Origin: Chitinispirillum sp.
Lineage (GTDB): Bacteria > Fibrobacterota > Chitinivibrionia > Chitinivibrionales > Chitinispirillaceae
DNA: 42,373 nucleotides
Direction of reading: 5' to 3'
Assembly: GCA_007115975.1 (NCBI GenBank)
Contig: SKJJ01000170.1
Location: 1-42,373 of the forward strand
Made by a program: the position numbers and the translations under genes. Of the stretch, positions 25,885-35,127 are shown one piece after another (position 1 is the first letter of the stretch; each line of letters begins with the position of its first letter). The notes below the pieces were generated by a model. It was not told where the DNA came from. It ran no database searches and was given only the letters and a program-made list of their open reading frames with translations.

Positions 25885-27821
25885 TACTGTCCTCCCGGAC
25901 TAATGGTAATTATTCTTGATTCAGAAAATCCGTTCTTGCGGAGTTTTTCCACTGTTGGCTTACCGTAAACAAAAGCTGCAATATGATCCGGAACTGAATT
26001 GTACAATTGAAAAAATGCCTGCACCGTTGATGAAGAGCTGAATACAATACCATGATAATTGTTCAGGTCGATACACTTTTGATGTACAGGTCTGGTGTGG
26101 TAGACTGGCACCGGTTGTATAATAGGGCTCTCATGAAGAGCATTATACGAAAGGTCGGAACAGGGATAGAGCAGATTGCTAAATCTTGTCTCCTTACTAA
26201 GCATGCGGAAAAAAGATTCAGAATCAGCCATTTTAGGTCGTCCGATTACGTTACATTCATACCGTTCTATTTCAAACGCTGTGCGTGCACCTATAGCAAA
26301 TGCCGGAAGATCGGTGGTGCCAAAACGGTTGAAAAAACAGCGCACTGCCACACGGCTTGTGAAAATAAGGCCGTCATGATTGTGCGGATCGATTGGTACT
26401 GTCCGAAGCGGCTCCGTTTTGATTACCGGGTAGTGGATGATCACTCCGTCAAGAAGACATTCCGTTGAATCAAGGCCGGTATAAAGGATGCGGCGGGGCA
26501 GATTTGCGCTCGGTACTGTCTTGCCGGCTAAAATCATAAGCGGAGATTCCATAGTATTCTTTTCAAGATCTTCAAGAGGTACAATGCAGCACTCCTCGGC
26601 GGGTTGTGATGCTTTTTTGATAAGTGCAACTTCGGTCTGTTCTGACAGCCCGTGCTCTCTGAGAAGAGTTGCTGCGTGCCCCTTTTCAGATGCACCCATG
26701 AATATTGCAACTGTAGGACTGTTGGCAGGCGGACTTTTTTGGGGATCGGCGCGATGTCCTGAAAGCAGCGTTACAGAATCACTGAGTCCGCGCTGAGTAA
26801 GGGGCATCATGATATCTGCTGCTGCTGCCTGAAATGAAGATATTCCAGGGACTATTTCCACCGGGACAAAACGGCTGCTGAGGTATTGTGCTTCTTCACC
26901 CAACCGGCCAAATACCAGTGAGTCGCCACCCTTGAGCCGTATGGTGCGTTTACCGCAAACAGCATTTTCATATAGTATGCTATTTATCGAATCCTGTGTG
27001 GATGAATGTTTACCTTTACGTTTTCCAACATAGATCTTTTGGGCGGTGTATGAGTCCAGCAACTGCTCACTTATCAGGTCATCATAGATTATTGTATCTG
27101 CATTACCCAGTATTTTGTCTGCCTTTTTTGTCAATAGATCAGGGTCTCCGGGTCCTCCGCCGATTATCCACACTTTTCCGTAGCGGTATCGATTATCAAT
27201 GGATGAGAATAGCTTGAGAAGCTCCGGGGTTTTGGTTTTTGCAACAACGGCAAGCATCCCCTGCAGTGGATGAGCCTTGAAAGGCAAAATCTGGGCTATA
27301 CGACTTTCAAGTCCCAGACGCTTAAGAGCACACGTTGCTACAATCACCGCTTCAATGTACCCATCATCCATCTGTGCAATACGCTCCTGAATGTTTCCGC
27401 GAATGCCTGCGATTTCTATGTCTGGACGAATTGCAAGAAGATTCTCCCGTCGCTGGGGTGAGCTTGTCCCCACAAGTGCACCCGGTTGTAACTGATCGAG
27501 AGTCTGGTTGTCCCTGCTCACCAATGAATCGGTGTTATCAGAACACTCTGTCAGTGCTATGACTTCAAGGCCCAGCGGAAGAGGCCAGGGGAGGTCTTTT
27601 GCCGAATGAATCGCCACATCCCCTTCACCGTCAAGGAGCGCGCGATCGATCTCATCGGTAAAAAAGTCTGTTTTTTGTGGTTCAAGTAAGGAGAGTTCCT
27701 TGTGGGAATCACCATAGGTGTCGAATGATTTGACTAAATAAGAGACATCCGGTAAATGGTTAAACACTTCTCTTACCTGTACAAGAGCCAGTGGGCTTGA
27801 TCTTGAGAGCACTTTCAGCAT
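25884..27821 (-). CDS. HemC-CobA-HemD fusion (hydroxymethylbilane synthase part, uroporphyrinogen-III methyltransferase, uroporphyrinogen-III synthase)
   Basis: The 645 residues hold three enzymes in pathway context. Residues 1-212 are HemC-like, with 'LSRSSPLALVQVREV', 'HSAKDLP' (K75, D76), 'GTSSPQRRENL' and 'RGNIQERIAQM'. Residues 216-435 are CobA/SUMT: 'VWIIGGGPGDPDLLTKKA', 'RLKGGDSLVFGRLGEE', 'VPGISSFQAAAADIMMPLTQRG'. Residues 444-645 are HemD: 'RRILYTGLDS', 'GLIFTSRVAVRCFF', 'YHGIVFSSSSTVQAFF'. HemC is cut after domain 2: the third domain with the Gly-Gly-Cys site for the dipyrromethane cofactor is missing, and CobA starts in its place. The fusion would take porphobilinogen to precorrin-2 if the HemC part works. 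It overlaps hemA by seven bases. Confidence 0.92.
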   Translation of the reverse strand: MLKVLSRSSPLALVQVREVFNHLPDVSYLVKSFDTYGDSHKELSLLEPQKTDFFTDEIDRALLDGEGDVAIHSAKDLPWPLPLGLEVIALTECSDNTDSLVSRDNQTLDQLQPGALVGTSSPQRRENLLAIRPDIEIAGIRGNIQERIAQMDDGYIEAVIVATCALKRLGLESRIAQILPFKAHPLQGMLAVVAKTKTPELLKLFSSIDNRYRYGKVWIIGGGPGDPDLLTKKADKILGNADTIIYDDLISEQLLDSYTAQKIYVGKRKGKHSSTQDSINSILYENAVCGKRTIRLKGGDSLVFGRLGEEAQYLSSRFVPVEIVPGISSFQAAAADIMMPLTQRGLSDSVTLLSGHRADPQKSPPANSPTVAIFMGASEKGHAATLLREHGLSEQTEVALIKKASQPAEECCIVPLEDLEKNTMESPLMILAGKTVPSANLPRRILYTGLDSTECLLDGVIIHYPVIKTEPLRTVPIDPHNHDGLIFTSRVAVRCFFNRFGTTDLPAFAIGARTAFEIERYECNVIGRPKMADSESFFRMLSKETRFSNLLYPCSDLSYNALHESPIIQPVPVYHTRPVHQKCIDLNNYHGIVFSSSSTVQAFFQLYNSVPDHIAAFVYGKPTVEKLRKNGFSESRIITISPGGQ

Positions 27822-28705
27822 ACAGAAGACTCCTTCCGGACAGTTGATAGGGCAAAAGCAGCCGCGGCTTCAGAAATAATCGACTCTGCACACCTGATCT
27901 CTGCTTTGCGTGCTGTGAGATTCTGATCGATCTGCGATTCAACATCACTAACATTGAACAGGTTAACATTGCACATATCAGCCACTGAATGCTCAACGTC
28001 ACGTGGTACCGCCAGATCAACAATTAATAGGGGTTTGTCATGGGGGAGCATGGATTGGAAGATGACCGGTCTCTCAGAAGAGGTCGCACAGATCACGACA
28101 TCATACGTTGCAAGTCCCGTATTCAAGTGATCAAGCGAAAGTACGTTGCAATTTAGGGAGCCGGCGATGCACTGTGCCCGTTCAAGAGTCCGGTTTGCAA
28201 TAGTCAAATATTCGCATCCAGCCTTAATCAGCTGTTTTGCAATTGTTTCAGTTGTTCGGTTCACTCCAACTATAAGCACCCGCAGTGGGGATGAAAGATC
28301 AACCAGCTCTCTTCTTAGCAGCTCCATCACTGCATTGCTGTAGGAAACTGCACCGGTGGAGATGCCAGTTTGGTTTCTGACCGTTTTGCCGACTCGAAGA
28401 GCCTCCTGAAAAAGACGGTGGAGCCCCGATGAGATCGTCCCCGTCAATATCGCTTCGGTATATGCCCTCTTAACCTGACCCTGAATATGGCGTTCTCCAA
28501 TAAGCCTGGACTCAAGGCCTGCGGTGACTCTGAAAAGATGTCGGGCTATATGCCGGGGAGTATCTCCGTCACCCGAATAGATCTCCACACGGTTACAGGT
28601 CTGAAGGTAAACATGGGGGCCACGGCGGTAAGTTTTACTTTCATAGACAAACGCTCCCCTTTCGTCAATTGAGTACCGGTGATCCCTACCGTAATGTCGG
28701 ATCAT
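27815..28705 (-). CDS. hemA: Glutamyl-tRNA reductase, short form lacking the dimerization domain
   Basis: The enzyme reduces glutamyl-tRNA to glutamate-1-semialdehyde. From ATG 28705 it has 296 residues (GTG 28711 is possible but lacks a Shine-Dalgarno, while GGGGTG stands before the ATG). The catalytic Cys is in 'LQTCNRVEIYSG', followed by 'GLESRLIGERHIQGQVKRAY' and the NADPH domain 'VLIVGVNRTTETIAKQLI' with 'IVDLAVPRDVE'. Usual lengths are about 400-450; here the C-terminal helical dimerization domain is absent and the chain stops after the linker helix. It overlaps the SirC-like gene by 20 bases and the fusion gene by seven. The partner HemL is not in this window. Confidence 0.9.
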   Translation of the reverse strand: MIRHYGRDHRYSIDERGAFVYESKTYRRGPHVYLQTCNRVEIYSGDGDTPRHIARHLFRVTAGLESRLIGERHIQGQVKRAYTEAILTGTISSGLHRLFQEALRVGKTVRNQTGISTGAVSYSNAVMELLRRELVDLSSPLRVLIVGVNRTTETIAKQLIKAGCEYLTIANRTLERAQCIAGSLNCNVLSLDHLNTGLATYDVVICATSSERPVIFQSMLPHDKPLLIVDLAVPRDVEHSVADMCNVNLFNVSDVESQIDQNLTARKAEIRCAESIISEAAAAFALSTVRKESSVC

Positions 28706-29138
28706 GTTCACCCCATTCTCTTATGGCGTTTCTCCAGTCTACAGATCTGCGCGCGTTTTTTCCATCAGAGCTTACCGCTACACACATAGAATCGTTGAAC
28801 CAGATTGCAGGCGAGGTGAAACCACATGCCTGGGGATCATCTGCAACGTTAACCGTAATGCCAGATTTTTGTGCATCCCCAGCAATGCGTCTATTGACAT
28901 CTTTGGCATCAGTGCAGGCAAACACCAGAAATGCATCGGTCAGTTGGGATGGATCATAGGGGAGTTCCTCCCACGTAAGATCCATAGATTTTATCTCTTC
29001 ACAGACCGCGTTTGCATAAACGTAAATGTTGGCTGACGTACGGGTGAGGACCTGAAGTTTCTGTGCGGCTACTTTTCCTCCGCCGATTATGACGATTTTG
29101 CGATTACTGACCCGTATGTTTATGGGTAGAAAATCCAT
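28686..29138 (-). CDS. Precorrin-2 dehydrogenase (SirC/Met8-like), short
   Basis: The 150-residue product begins 'MDFLPINIRVSNRKIVIIGG' with the NAD-binding 'GGGKVAAQKLQVL', then 'FLVFACTDAKDVNRRI', the catalytic-Asp segment 'VNVADDPQACGFTSPA' and 'CVAVSSDGKNA'. It oxidises precorrin-2 to sirohydrochlorin. Relatives have about 200 residues; the C-terminal helical domain is lacking, so iron insertion may be done elsewhere. AAGGA stands eight bases before the ATG. It heads the hem gene run, each gene overlapping the next. Confidence 0.88.
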   Translation of the reverse strand: MDFLPINIRVSNRKIVIIGGGKVAAQKLQVLTRTSANIYVYANAVCEEIKSMDLTWEELPYDPSQLTDAFLVFACTDAKDVNRRIAGDAQKSGITVNVADDPQACGFTSPAIWFNDSMCVAVSSDGKNARRSVDWRNAIREWGEHDPTLR

Positions 29139-29285
29139 TGTTGCTATCCTTTTTTACTTTTTGTAAGGCTTCCTAAATCCCATAAGTGTTAAGTTAAGGT
29201 TCGTTTCATGGTCCGTTCAACCTGACTCATGATGTTGAATGGCATAGGAGTCAACTTAAGGCCTCTGCAGGTGTGAAGCCTCAAT

Positions 29286-29401
29286 CCGCTCACACTGAGC
29301 GCTCCGGTCTTCGGGAGCTGTCGAAGTGTTCCCTGATTATCATTCATAAGCAGGAACAGTTCGATACGGACGATCTCAATCGACCTGCTCAGTGTGAGCG
29401 G
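29286..29401. repeat. 15-bp inverted repeat (CCGCTCACACTGAGC family)
   Basis: CCGCTCACACTGAGC (29286-29300) and GCTCAGTGTGAGCGG (29387-29401) are perfect complements, with GTCGAAGTG and TTCGATACGG-like inner words. The element fills most of the 336-base gap between cysN and the SirC-like gene. The same words occur at 31340-31490. It may reduce read-through from the cys into the hem genes or be neutral; no T-run is seen. No other feature is visible in the gap. Confidence 0.75.
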
Positions 29402-29474
29402 AGATCAACATTGTCACTTTTACATTAACGCCGGTTTGACCCATGCCTAATACATCCCTATTTTTAAACCAGAA

Positions 29475-31265
29475 CTAAATAGAATAGTCCGGAATAACCT
29501 CCTCTAACCGAAGTGAATCGAGAATGTCAGTGACACATTTTGACGGATCTTGCGATGAATCAAACGTACGGTCAACTCCCGATGGTGGAGTCTGATCACC
29601 CGACCATAACACTAGCATCTCATAGGGTTCATTGAGTTTCCTCAACGCCTGAATATCAGATGCATCCACATTGTCGATTGTAGTTATAAATATAAGACCT
29701 GCATCGGTCAGGATGCGTGCCAGTTCACCAAGATGAAAAATTCGTTCAGTGGCATAGAGATCGCAATCATCCAGCTCGGCATCGAGACCGGCTCTTATAT
29801 TTTCTATTCCGGAGTAGTAACTTTGATATTGGGCAGAAAACAGTGCAGCCTCAAGCTCGTGTGCAATCTCCTTGCGATGCTGGTCGCCGCAGATAACTAT
29901 TGCCTTTCCACGGTGTCCGTTTCGTGCCGCACGGGTACCGGAAGTGATTCTGCTCTTTTCCCAGAGTGTTTCGCGGGACTGAACGTGCTGCCCAAGCCAG
30001 GCCTGCTCTTCCCCTACGGCACCAGCAACAATACCTCCGCCGGCAATGTCAAAATTGTCAATAATTACAAATCTGCCGGTGGCCTCTATATCGGTAACCG
30101 GATCAAAGGCAATAGGTTTTACACATTCAAAAACACATTCAGCAACATCATGACGATCCACCTGCTGTTTACCGGAGATACTGGTAAGCTCGGTGGCATC
30201 GATGCAGGAAACAACATCCAAAAGCCTCACCTGCGCCCGTGCTGTACCAAGCTTCAATTTGTATTTTGTATTTTTTACCAGCGGAGCATTGGCCATCCAG
30301 AACACATTGGCCCTAAACTGGGTGGCAACAAGCGGCTGTTGCTGATCCGCTTTGCACATAATTTCACCCGCTTTTAAATACAACTGATCTTTCAGTGTAA
30401 ATCCGGCAGCCTGTCCCGTAGACACTCTTTTTTCGGTGGGAACATTGAATGCCTCAATGCTTTTTATTTCTGAGCGTTTCCCTGAGGGGTGAAAAATGAC
30501 CTCGTCACCAACCGAGATCGTTCCGCTTTCTACCGTTCCTGCAATAATTCTACGGTCATCGCCGGCTTCCGTAAATTTATAAATGTCCTGTACCGGAAAG
30601 CGCAGAGGCTTGCGCTCATCTTCGGGCTTTTTCTCCAAACCGTCGATTAGATCAAGAACTGGCGGGCCGTCATACCATTTTATTGAATCGGAGTTTTGAG
30701 CAATATTGTCGCCGTTTCGTGCACTGACCGGAATAAATGCCAGAGGAGAAATCCCCAGTTTTTCAAGAAATATGCTGTACTCTCTGACAAGAGAATCGTA
30801 TGAAGTCTGATCGTGGCTGATAAGATCCATCTTATTTACAAGTATCACTAGCTGGCTTATGCCGAGCATGGAAACAAGGTACCCGTGCCGTTTTGAATTT
30901 TCTGCAATCCCCTCATGTGCATCGATAACAAGCAGTGCAGCTTCTGCTCTTGCTGCACCACTGACCATATTCTTGAGAAATTCAATATGCCCCGGTGCAT
31001 CGATAATGATGTAATCACGCTTCTTTGTTTTGAAAAAACAGCGCGCAGTGTCAATTGTTATCCCCTGAGACTGTTCGTCTTTCAGTGCATCGAGCAAGAA
31101 TGCATACTCAAAGGGGCGGGCATTACGCTCACACTGTGCCCTTACCTGGTCAAGTTTCCCTTCCGGAAGTGATCCGGTATCTGCAAGAAGACGGCCGATT
31201 ACGGTGCTTTTTCCATGGTCAACATGGCCTACTACTACAATGTTCATCTGTTCACGAAAGGTCAT
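29475..31265 (-). CDS. cysN: Sulfate adenylyltransferase subunit 1 (CysN) with degenerate CysC domain
   Basis: Residues 1-435 are the CysN GTPase: P-loop '[14 protein letters not shown]', '[12 protein letters not shown]', 'NKMDLI', and the EF-Tu-like barrels. It couples GTP hydrolysis to formation of adenosine 5'-phosphosulfate by CysD. Residues 449-596 follow APS kinase (CysC) in outline ('[12 protein letters not shown]', '[17 protein letters not shown]', '[16 protein letters not shown]') but the Walker A GLSGSGKST is replaced by 'CGDQHRKEI' and the GDNxR motif by 'GIENIR', so kinase activity is not expected. This fits the neighbouring APS-type reductase, which needs no PAPS. AGGAGA precedes the ATG. 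Confidence 0.93.
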   Translation of the reverse strand: MTFREQMNIVVVGHVDHGKSTVIGRLLADTGSLPEGKLDQVRAQCERNARPFEYAFLLDALKDEQSQGITIDTARCFFKTKKRDYIIIDAPGHIEFLKNMVSGAARAEAALLVIDAHEGIAENSKRHGYLVSMLGISQLVILVNKMDLISHDQTSYDSLVREYSIFLEKLGISPLAFIPVSARNGDNIAQNSDSIKWYDGPPVLDLIDGLEKKPEDERKPLRFPVQDIYKFTEAGDDRRIIAGTVESGTISVGDEVIFHPSGKRSEIKSIEAFNVPTEKRVSTGQAAGFTLKDQLYLKAGEIMCKADQQQPLVATQFRANVFWMANAPLVKNTKYKLKLGTARAQVRLLDVVSCIDATELTSISGKQQVDRHDVAECVFECVKPIAFDPVTDIEATGRFVIIDNFDIAGGGIVAGAVGEEQAWLGQHVQSRETLWEKSRITSGTRAARNGHRGKAIVICGDQHRKEIAHELEAALFSAQYQSYYSGIENIRAGLDAELDDCDLYATERIFHLGELARILTDAGLIFITTIDNVDASDIQALRKLNEPYEMLVLWSGDQTPPSGVDRTFDSSQDPSKCVTDILDSLRLEEVIPDYSI

Positions 31266-31339
31266 AGTTTTCTCCTAATTTTCATCGTAAAAAAGTGTCG
31301 AGTTTCGGGAAACGAGGAGGAAAAAGGGTACATGTACCT

Positions 31340-31490
31340 CCTCTTCGCTCACCCTGCCTGTACTGAGCTCCTTGTCGAAGGGTTCCTGTTCTTTATGTTG
31401 AGGTACAGGAACACTTCGACAAGCTTAGCACAGGCACTTCGATACGGTCAATCGGAATCCCGACGTAAAGTCGGGACTCAGTGTGAGCGG
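31340..31490. repeat. Composite inverted repeats between cysD and cysN
   Basis: The arm around TACTGAGCTCCTTGTCGAAG with TTCCTGT (31361-31390) pairs with ACAGGAACACTTCGACAAGC (31405-31424) and TTAGCACAG. A separate tight hairpin TCCCGAC-gtaaa-GTCGGGA lies at 31458-31476, followed by CTCAGTGTGAGCGG (31477-31490), the same end sequence as in the repeat at 29286-29401. The 250-base gap holds no gene. Its place inside a cys operon suggests a possible effect on mRNA stability or read-through. Confidence 0.75.
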
Positions 31491-31515
31491 AGCGCAGCTG
31501 GCCCCTGATCCCTGA

Positions 31516-32394
31516 TCACATATACCCGTCTTTTCTCAACGTCTCAAGACCACCATCCTCCTTGTCCTGCTCACGTCCCGAACGTTCTGCTACATTTTTA
31601 AGTTTGCCGGAGCGGAGTTCCTCCAGTACTTCACGAACGTTTGATGCAGCCGATTCGATGGGGGTGGTACAGGGATAGCACCCAAGGCTTCTGTACCGTT
31701 TACCTTCACCCTGATTGTAATAGAGTGATACGGTGGGAATGTTTTCACGTTCGATATATTCCCATATATTTATCTCTGTCCAGTCAAGCAGTGGGTGTAT
31801 TCTCAGATGTGTCCCCGGAGCAAAATCAGTCTTGAACTGATTCCAAAGCTCCGGTGGCTGATCTGCGAAGTCCCATTCGTTCTCCTTGTCCCGCGGGGAA
31901 AAATAGCGCTCCTTCGAACGGCTTCCTTCCTCATCTGCCCTTACACCTGCAATAACACCTGTAAAAGGCTCCAGGTTGGTATCCACCTCATAGGTGCCGG
32001 TTTCATGGTTCATTCTGTACCGCGGCCAGTCTCCGGCAAGAGTGTGCCTGAGTGCTTCTGTTTTTAGCAGTTTGCAGCAGGTCAGACGGTCAACTGTCTT
32101 GTCGGGGAATGTCTGTCTGTTCTTCAGAGCCTCCCCGTTTTCCCCGTAAATCATGTTGAGTTTCCATTTTCGCGCCAGCCGGTCACGATATTCGATCATC
32201 TCCGGAATTTTAAAGTGGGTATCGATATGCACCAGCGGAAATGGCACATGGCCGAAAAACGCTTTCCTGGCAAGCCACAGCAGCACGGTACTGTCCTTTC
32301 CGATAGACCAGAGCATGCACAGATTCTTAAACTCCTTGTAAGCTTCCCTGAAAATGTAAACACTCTTTGCTTCCAGTTTCTCCAGATGATCCAT
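31516..32394 (-). CDS. cysD: Sulfate adenylyltransferase subunit 2
   Basis: The 292-residue product is the catalytic ATP-pyrophosphatase-type subunit that makes APS from sulfate and ATP with CysN. The modified P-loop '[18 protein letters not shown]', '[15 protein letters not shown]', '[17 protein letters not shown]', '[18 protein letters not shown]' and 'RSLGCYPCT' all match CysD. Length is typical. GAGGAG lies eight bases before the ATG. The gene follows cysK (40-base gap) and precedes cysN across a repeat. Confidence 0.96.
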   Translation of the reverse strand: MDHLEKLEAKSVYIFREAYKEFKNLCMLWSIGKDSTVLLWLARKAFFGHVPFPLVHIDTHFKIPEMIEYRDRLARKWKLNMIYGENGEALKNRQTFPDKTVDRLTCCKLLKTEALRHTLAGDWPRYRMNHETGTYEVDTNLEPFTGVIAGVRADEEGSRSKERYFSPRDKENEWDFADQPPELWNQFKTDFAPGTHLRIHPLLDWTEINIWEYIERENIPTVSLYYNQGEGKRYRSLGCYPCTTPIESAASNVREVLEELRSGKLKNVAERSGREQDKEDGGLETLRKDGYM

Positions 32395-32434
32395 TTTTAT
32401 TCTCCTCTATTCAGTTGAAACCACTATAGTAAAC

Positions 32435-33364
32435 TTAAACATTATAATAGTGCGCCATGCTCAGGTACCGTTCGCCCGAATCGGGTAAAATGGTTACCAC
32501 TCTTTTACCCTTACCAAGTCTTTGGGCAATCTTCAGGGCTGCCAGCACATTTGCTCCTGATGACATTCCCACAAAAAGTCCCTCTTTACGTGAGATCTCT
32601 CTTGTCATTTTGAACACCTCATCATCCTCAACTGTAATGACTTCATCAATAACACTCAGATCAAGATTCTTTGGAATAAAACCCGACCCTATGCCCTGTA
32701 TCTTATGAGGTCCCGCTTTTTTTCCCGATAAAACCGCTGAAGCTGCCGGCTCCACCGCAACGATTCTGATATTACTGTTATACTGCTTGAGCACTCTTCC
32801 TACTCCGGTTATGGTGCCACCCGTGCCCACACCTGCAACGAAGGCATCGATACGGCCATGCATTGCAGTGATAATCTCCTGAGATGTAATATTTTCATGC
32901 ACCATTGGATTGGCCGGATTTTCAAACTGTCTCATTATTATCGATTGTTCAATTTTTCCGGAAAGCTCTTCAGTTTTTTTGATTGCCCCGACCATCCCCT
33001 CATGAGAGGGGGTCAGCTTAACTTCCGCACCGTATGAACGCAGTATGTTGATTCTCTCAAGACTTAAGGCTTCCGGCATGGTGATGATACATTTATAACC
33101 CCTTGAGGCACAGATCATTGAAAGAGCGATTCCGGTATTTCCTGAACTTGCTTCGATTACAGTTGACCCGCTCTTTAGTGTTCCCTCGGCTTCAGCATGC
33201 TCGATCATCGATAATGCGATCCGGTCCTTTATGCTGCCACCGGGATTGAGAAACTCAAGCTTTACAAATATATCGGCTGCAGGAGTCTCGGATATTCTCC
33301 TGAGTTTAAAAACAGGAGTATCCCCTATAAGGTCAGCCACGTTGCTATCGTTAAAACTGTTCAC
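32435..33364 (-). CDS. cysK: Cysteine synthase (O-acetylserine sulfhydrylase), first copy
   Basis: The enzyme makes cysteine from O-acetylserine and sulfide with PLP. The PLP lysine is in 'NPGGSIKDRIAL', the phosphate-binding loop is 'ASSGNTGIALSM', and 'GVGTGGTITGVGRVL' and 'PDSGERYLS' complete the family. I chose the GTG at 33364 (309 residues), which has AAGGAAG just upstream and clears the permease stop by 29 bases; a longer frame to 33457 would overlap the permease gene. A second copy at 40390-41319 differs around the lysine, so the two may prefer different acceptors or sulfur donors. Confidence 0.95.
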   Translation of the reverse strand: MNSFNDSNVADLIGDTPVFKLRRISETPAADIFVKLEFLNPGGSIKDRIALSMIEHAEAEGTLKSGSTVIEASSGNTGIALSMICASRGYKCIITMPEALSLERINILRSYGAEVKLTPSHEGMVGAIKKTEELSGKIEQSIIMRQFENPANPMVHENITSQEIITAMHGRIDAFVAGVGTGGTITGVGRVLKQYNSNIRIVAVEPAASAVLSGKKAGPHKIQGIGSGFIPKNLDLSVIDEVITVEDDEVFKMTREISRKEGLFVGMSSGANVLAALKIAQRLGKGKRVVTILPDSGERYLSMAHYYNV

Positions 33365-33393
33365 ATCACTTCCTTTGAAAAGAATTTTACATG

Positions 33394-34356
33394 TTATAAA
33401 AGCAGGTAGTGCATTAACCAGCTTATTGCAACTGCTGCCACTGGCACTATCAGCCACACAGAGAATATCCTTAGTACAATTTTTTTTCCCGATGTCTGCC
33501 TGAACCCATCCTTTACCATGCTTATGGCAAGAACAGAAAATGTGGTAAACTGTACAAGTGGAGCAGGCAGACCCAAAAGTGACGCCACAATCACAAAGTT
33601 GGATGTAACAAGAGATATTATACCCGCTGAAACCTCGCCGATTGGAATGATGTCCCGTGAGAGGGTGTCAATATTCCCCTTGCCCATCACCAACGCTCCG
33701 GCACCGAAAAGCAGTGCGAACAGTACAAAAAGCAGCGGCATATTGAATATCGCCCCTCCAATGAGAAGTGGTGCGATCACATTTGCCACGTTATTGGTGC
33801 CGATTGCAAAACCTGAATAACAGTCGGTGAAAAGTATGAATCTTCTTATCAGAGTTTTATTGCGCACAATCTTTTCATGCAATACCATGTTTCTTGCGGT
33901 TAAAGGATAGAACTTTCTGATTGCCAGATAGGTGACCACAAAGGAGAGAGCTGAAAAAATCACCGCAAAGGCGAAAATTTCGATAAGTGTTCTCACATTT
34001 ACCTCACCAAAAAACAGGCCGGCAGCGGCAAATGCACCCACCATTACAAAGCTGGTCGACTGCGGGACCTTTAAAAGATTCGCCAGAAACATGGTCAGAG
34101 TAGCACTCGAAAGAATTATCAGACCGGAGTTTGGATCGGTGATCTGCCCGGCAAGTCTGGAGGTAAGTGTTTCCACAATTCTTGGTCCCACAAGAAATGC
34201 GCCAGCGACGACAAAGACCGAAAACAAAAAAACGGCTGTTTTTCTCTTTACAATGCCTGATGCGTATGAAGGGGTAAAGGCAATCGAAAAGCCGCTTGCC
34301 CCCATATTCACCGCAAGGAAAATCGAAATCGAGAAATAGACAATTAGAAGTAGCAT
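33394..34356 (-). CDS. PiT-family permease, probably sulfate (CysP-like)
   Basis: The 320-residue protein has about ten membrane segments and the duplicated PiT signatures in weakened form: 'AVNMGASGFSIAF' near the N-terminus and 'FAIGTNNVANVIAPL' in the second half. PiT proteins carry phosphate; the related CysP of Bacillus carries sulfate, and the position between cysH and cysK argues for sulfate here. The start ATG 34356 shares a base with the cysH stop (TAATG), with AAGGAT upstream. A longer frame (34413) was rejected. Substrate is inferred from context. Confidence 0.83.
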   Translation of the reverse strand: MLLLIVYFSISIFLAVNMGASGFSIAFTPSYASGIVKRKTAVFLFSVFVVAGAFLVGPRIVETLTSRLAGQITDPNSGLIILSSATLTMFLANLLKVPQSTSFVMVGAFAAAGLFFGEVNVRTLIEIFAFAVIFSALSFVVTYLAIRKFYPLTARNMVLHEKIVRNKTLIRRFILFTDCYSGFAIGTNNVANVIAPLLIGGAIFNMPLLFVLFALLFGAGALVMGKGNIDTLSRDIIPIGEVSAGIISLVTSNFVIVASLLGLPAPLVQFTTFSVLAISMVKDGFRQTSGKKIVLRIFSVWLIVPVAAVAISWLMHYLLL

Positions 34357-35075
34357 TACTTTATCCTTTTGTGCAACCCGCACTCTTTGTGTTCCGGTTC
34401 TTCCCACCACCATCGCCCTGAACGAATCTCCTCATCCAGACCAACTGCCCTGGTGCAGGGTTTACAGCCAATACTCCTGAACCCGCGGTCCTGAAGCGGG
34501 TTGTAGGGAATGTCGTTACTTTTTATGAAATCCCACACCTGCTGCTCTGTCCAATTGAAAAGAGGGTTTATCTTTATGATGTTGAAAGTGTCATCCCAGC
34601 TTATCAGCTCTACATCGGTGCGCGTTACTGCCTGTTGGGTGCGCAGTCCGCACACCCATGCATCGACAGTTGACAAAACACGCCTGAGCGGATGTGTCTT
34701 TCGTACCGCACAACAGTGCCTGCGCAGTTCGACACTCCTGTAAAACAGGTTGGGCCCCTGTTTTGCCACCATCACTTCAAGTTCTCCGGTATCCGGTGCA
34801 AGCACTTCATAATTAAATCCGTAACGCTGCATACTCTTTTCCATTGTTTCGTACGTTTCTGAAAAGAGTCTTCCCGTATCGAGCGTGAATATCCGGGGAC
34901 TCGATGTAACTTCACACAACAGATGGGTCAGCACCTGATCCTCAATGCTCAAGCTTGATGCAAGGGTGATTCGTGATGAACCCAGTTCTGAGATGACAAG
35001 CCCAAGGATCTCTTTGACAGACTGTTTTGGTTTGCTCTGTATTGATGTTAGCAGTTTTTTATAGCGTTCCTTCAT
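34356..35075 (-). CDS. cysH: APS reductase (assimilatory, iron-sulfur type)
   Basis: From ATG 35075, with GGGAAG upstream, the product has 239 residues. It reduces adenylylsulfate to sulfite. The four iron-sulfur cysteines that separate APS from PAPS reductases are present: C121-C122 in 'RRHCCAVRK' and C204/C207 in 'SIGCKPCT'. The catalytic cysteine is in the C-terminal 'KECGLH' (C232). 'SLSIEDQVL' and 'IFTLDTGRLFSETYETME' are also typical. The GTG at 35141 would overlap the sulfite reductase stop and is less likely. The APS preference agrees with the dead APS-kinase domain of the CysN partner. Confidence 0.95.
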   Translation of the reverse strand: MKERYKKLLTSIQSKPKQSVKEILGLVISELGSSRITLASSLSIEDQVLTHLLCEVTSSPRIFTLDTGRLFSETYETMEKSMQRYGFNYEVLAPDTGELEVMVAKQGPNLFYRSVELRRHCCAVRKTHPLRRVLSTVDAWVCGLRTQQAVTRTDVELISWDDTFNIIKINPLFNWTEQQVWDFIKSNDIPYNPLQDRGFRSIGCKPCTRAVGLDEEIRSGRWWWEEPEHKECGLHKRIK

Positions 35076-35127
35076 TTTACATCTTCCCTTTTTATGCATG
35101 TTTCTTTGGGAATTTAAACACACTCTC

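Noticed and set aside
29286..29401. Rho-independent terminator between cysN and the SirC-like gene
   Set aside because: The stem is long but the loop is about 86 bases and no T-run follows; it fits a repeat better.
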